Shown: positions 49,043 to 50,395 of the stretch, piece by piece
Numbering within the stretch: the stretch's first letter is position 1
Layout of the letters: every line of letters starts with the position of its first letter
Source of the DNA: an uncultured Prevotella sp.
GTDB lineage: Bacteria; Bacteroidota; Bacteroidia; Bacteroidales; Bacteroidaceae
Reading direction: 5' to 3'
Assembly (NCBI GenBank): GCA_934219025.1
Contig: CAKQDG010000007.1
Span: forward strand, 1 to 50,395
Length of the DNA stretch: 50,395 nt
Notes under the pieces: generated by a model
Databases searched by the model: none
What the model was told of the DNA's origin: nothing
The model's input: the letters and a program-made list of their open reading frames with translations, nothing else
Made by a program: the position numbers and the translations under genes

Positions 49043-50190
49043 TAGTGTTTGGTCTCCTCGTGGATGAGCTTCGGACGCTTCAGATATTTGTTCGTTACCG
49101 ATATGTCGCTGTGGCGTGCCTGGTCTCTTGCCACCACAATCCCTTCGGCATTGGCAAGATCTCTGATTCCGGAGTCCTTCAGACTGTAGAACTGGTAACT
49201 CTGTGGAAAGCCTAAGGCATCCCTCATTTTCTTCCACTCCAGTCTGAAGCGGTTCACGTATACCTGTTCCTCTCCTGGAGTCATGTCCTTGCCGAACAGA
49301 TATTCGTGCGAAGGATGGTCAAACACATGCTGCTCGATCATCTCCTTCAGTACGCAGTCGTTTAGGGCTACCGTCTGACCTTTTCTGTTTTTCGACACTT
49401 CCGGACAGACGTATACCGACTGCTCCGATATACTTATGTCGCCTATCTTGATATACCGCAGTTCATCGGGACGAATCAGCGTGTAGTATTCCATCAGACA
49501 GGCAAGGTAAAACGGAGGGTTGTATTTCGACGCCCATGCCTTTACCTTCCTGAGGTCGGCGGCAGACAGCTGGTCGCGGAATTTTTCCGATTCCTTCATC
49601 ATGTGTACCTGTTCCACCGGATTTGTGTCCAGATATTGTCTGTCTTTGAGCCATGTGGCAAAGGTGGAGAGCCATGTGCGGTAATTGTTACGTGTCTTCG
49701 CCGAAACATCTTTGTCGAGAATGAGATAATCAAGAAAATCCACAACGAAAATCCTGTCGAATTGGTAAATATATGTTATCCGTGTCCCGCTTTCCGACAG
49801 AAAAATCTTCAGCTGATTCAGTCGGCTACGGTAGTCTATTGCCGTCTTTGTCTTCAGGATAGTCTTCTTCTCGGCAATGTCAATATACTCCTCGTAATGA
49901 GCTATAACGACATCAAACTTTGTGTACTGACGTGTCTTCTTTGCCTTTGCCCACGGGTTCCAGCCGGCCTTCAACTTCTCAAACAGGTTGTGCATGAGGA
50001 TGAACGCCATCTCTTCGCGAAGCTTGTGTGTGCGGTATCTGTCGAGCATGTATTTCTTTCTGCGCATGCCGTCAATTGACGGGTCGTAGGCGAAGAAATC
50101 AACATACCATTTCTTGCCCTTGTGGAGTTTTGGAAGGGTGAACTCTACTATTACTTTAGTAGTAAGGAAATCTTTTTCTGAAATGTACAT
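49027..50190 (-). CDS. int: Tyrosine-type integrase, 387 aa
   Basis: ATG 50188-50190 (MYISEKDFLTTKVIVEFTLP) is preferred; an ORF extension to 50226 would start inside the attachment repeat. Core-binding domain about 90-190; catalytic domain about 200-387 with Arg in YTLIRPDELRYIKI, Lys region SKNRKGQTVALND, FYSLKDSGIRDLANAEGI (where the usual HxLR is YSLK), and ARDQARHSDISVTNKYLKRP with the nucleophile Tyr. It should drive integration into the tRNA-Met. Reads toward the tail genes. Confidence 0.9.
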   Translation of the reverse strand: MYISEKDFLTTKVIVEFTLPKLHKGKKWYVDFFAYDPSIDGMRRKKYMLDRYRTHKLREEMAFILMHNLFEKLKAGWNPWAKAKKTRQYTKFDVVIAHYEEYIDIAEKKTILKTKTAIDYRSRLNQLKIFLSESGTRITYIYQFDRIFVVDFLDYLILDKDVSAKTRNNYRTWLSTFATWLKDRQYLDTNPVEQVHMMKESEKFRDQLSAADLRKVKAWASKYNPPFYLACLMEYYTLIRPDELRYIKIGDISISEQSVYVCPEVSKNRKGQTVALNDCVLKEMIEQHVFDHPSHEYLFGKDMTPGEEQVYVNRFRLEWKKMRDALGFPQSYQFYSLKDSGIRDLANAEGIVVARDQARHSDISVTNKYLKRPKLIHEETKHYKGEL

Positions 50191-50338
50191 TTTTTTACAT
50201 TGTTCGGGCTCTGCCAACCAATGCAACTGTATTCATACTATAAAAACGTGTCCCGTTTCTGTCCCAGTCATATTACGGGAAATGCTCGGAAACCTTATAA
50301 ACAAAGGACTTCCGAGCATTGTAGTTGCGGAGGCAGGA
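50191..50338. repeat. Right prophage attachment repeat (148 bp, perfect)
   Basis: Identical to 6016-6163. It includes the tRNA-Met 3' end and abuts the integrase start codon, so integration leaves the tRNA intact on this side. The integrase promoter is probably inside the repeat. Confidence 0.92.
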
Positions 50339-50395
50339 CTCGAACATGCGACCTCCAGGTTATGAGCCTGGCGAGCTACCAACTGCTCCACTCCG
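50325..50395 (-). tRNA. tRNA-Met(CAT), initiator-like, 5' end cut by window
   Basis: On the minus strand the gene reads CGGAGTGGAGCAGTTGGTAG onward, anticodon loop CTCATAA in the stem CCAGG/CCTGG, T-arm GCATGTTCGAGTCCTGC, acceptor CTCCGCA, discriminator A, then CTA (no encoded CCA). Only the first two acceptor bases are missing. The D-arm follows initiator tRNAs closely, but position 29-41 is A-T, not the usual third G-C. Host gene and attB target. Confidence 0.93.

Overview
The window is Bacteroidales chromosomal DNA. Promoters follow the Bacteroidetes pattern (a TTTG/TTG -33 box, about 20 nt, then TAnnTTTG), Shine-Dalgarno signals are mostly weak, and the phage proteins look like those of gut Bacteroidales phages. 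A Prevotella- or Bacteroides-type host is likely, but I cannot name the species. About 44 kb (6016-50338) is one integrated siphovirus-like prophage. It lies in the 3' end of an initiator-like tRNA-Met and is bounded by a perfect 148-bp direct repeat.

Host flank (1-6015): the start of a secreted glucosaminidase, two overlapping DUF262 genes that look like an anti-phage operon, then a graveyard holding a transposase-like fragment and the decayed 3' end of a phage accessory gene. An intact relative of that accessory gene lies inside the prophage at 41745-42083, so an earlier related phage probably used the same site.

Prophage, left to right: repressor (-) with a divergent operator; early regulators; a 971-aa primase-helicase followed by a TCACAAA repeat array (possible origin); a head and packaging module in unusual order (protease-scaffold, capsid, tail-tube-like, PLD-like, small and large terminase); a hicAB cargo islet bounded by an 18-bp inverted repeat, with a hairpin-rich non-coding stretch beside it; portal, connector and tail-tip genes; a diversity-generating retroelement (DGR); the lysis cassette (holin, amidase, spanin-like); about 5 kb of accessory cassettes; then the tape measure, a distal tail protein and the integrase (-).

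The main find is the DGR. A 120-bp variable repeat near the 3' end of the receptor-binding-type gene (32023-33435) matches a template repeat 376 bp downstream. There are 10 differences and every one falls on a template adenine; none of the 99 non-adenine positions differs. The template has its own consensus promoter, a hairpin-rich spacer, and a long reverse transcriptase whose catalytic motif reads FVDN instead of the usual YxDD. No classical Avd gene is visible. The expected role is to diversify the tail-tip adhesin and so change host range.

The accessory region is also striking. A 65-bp promoter module is present three times; two copies drive an overlapping gene pair whose second member is a two-helix membrane protein, and one pair resembles a Panacea-type toxin-antitoxin. 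Further right, a leader carries three related 15-16-nt elements that could form two mutually exclusive RNA hairpins, one of which would cover a start codon.
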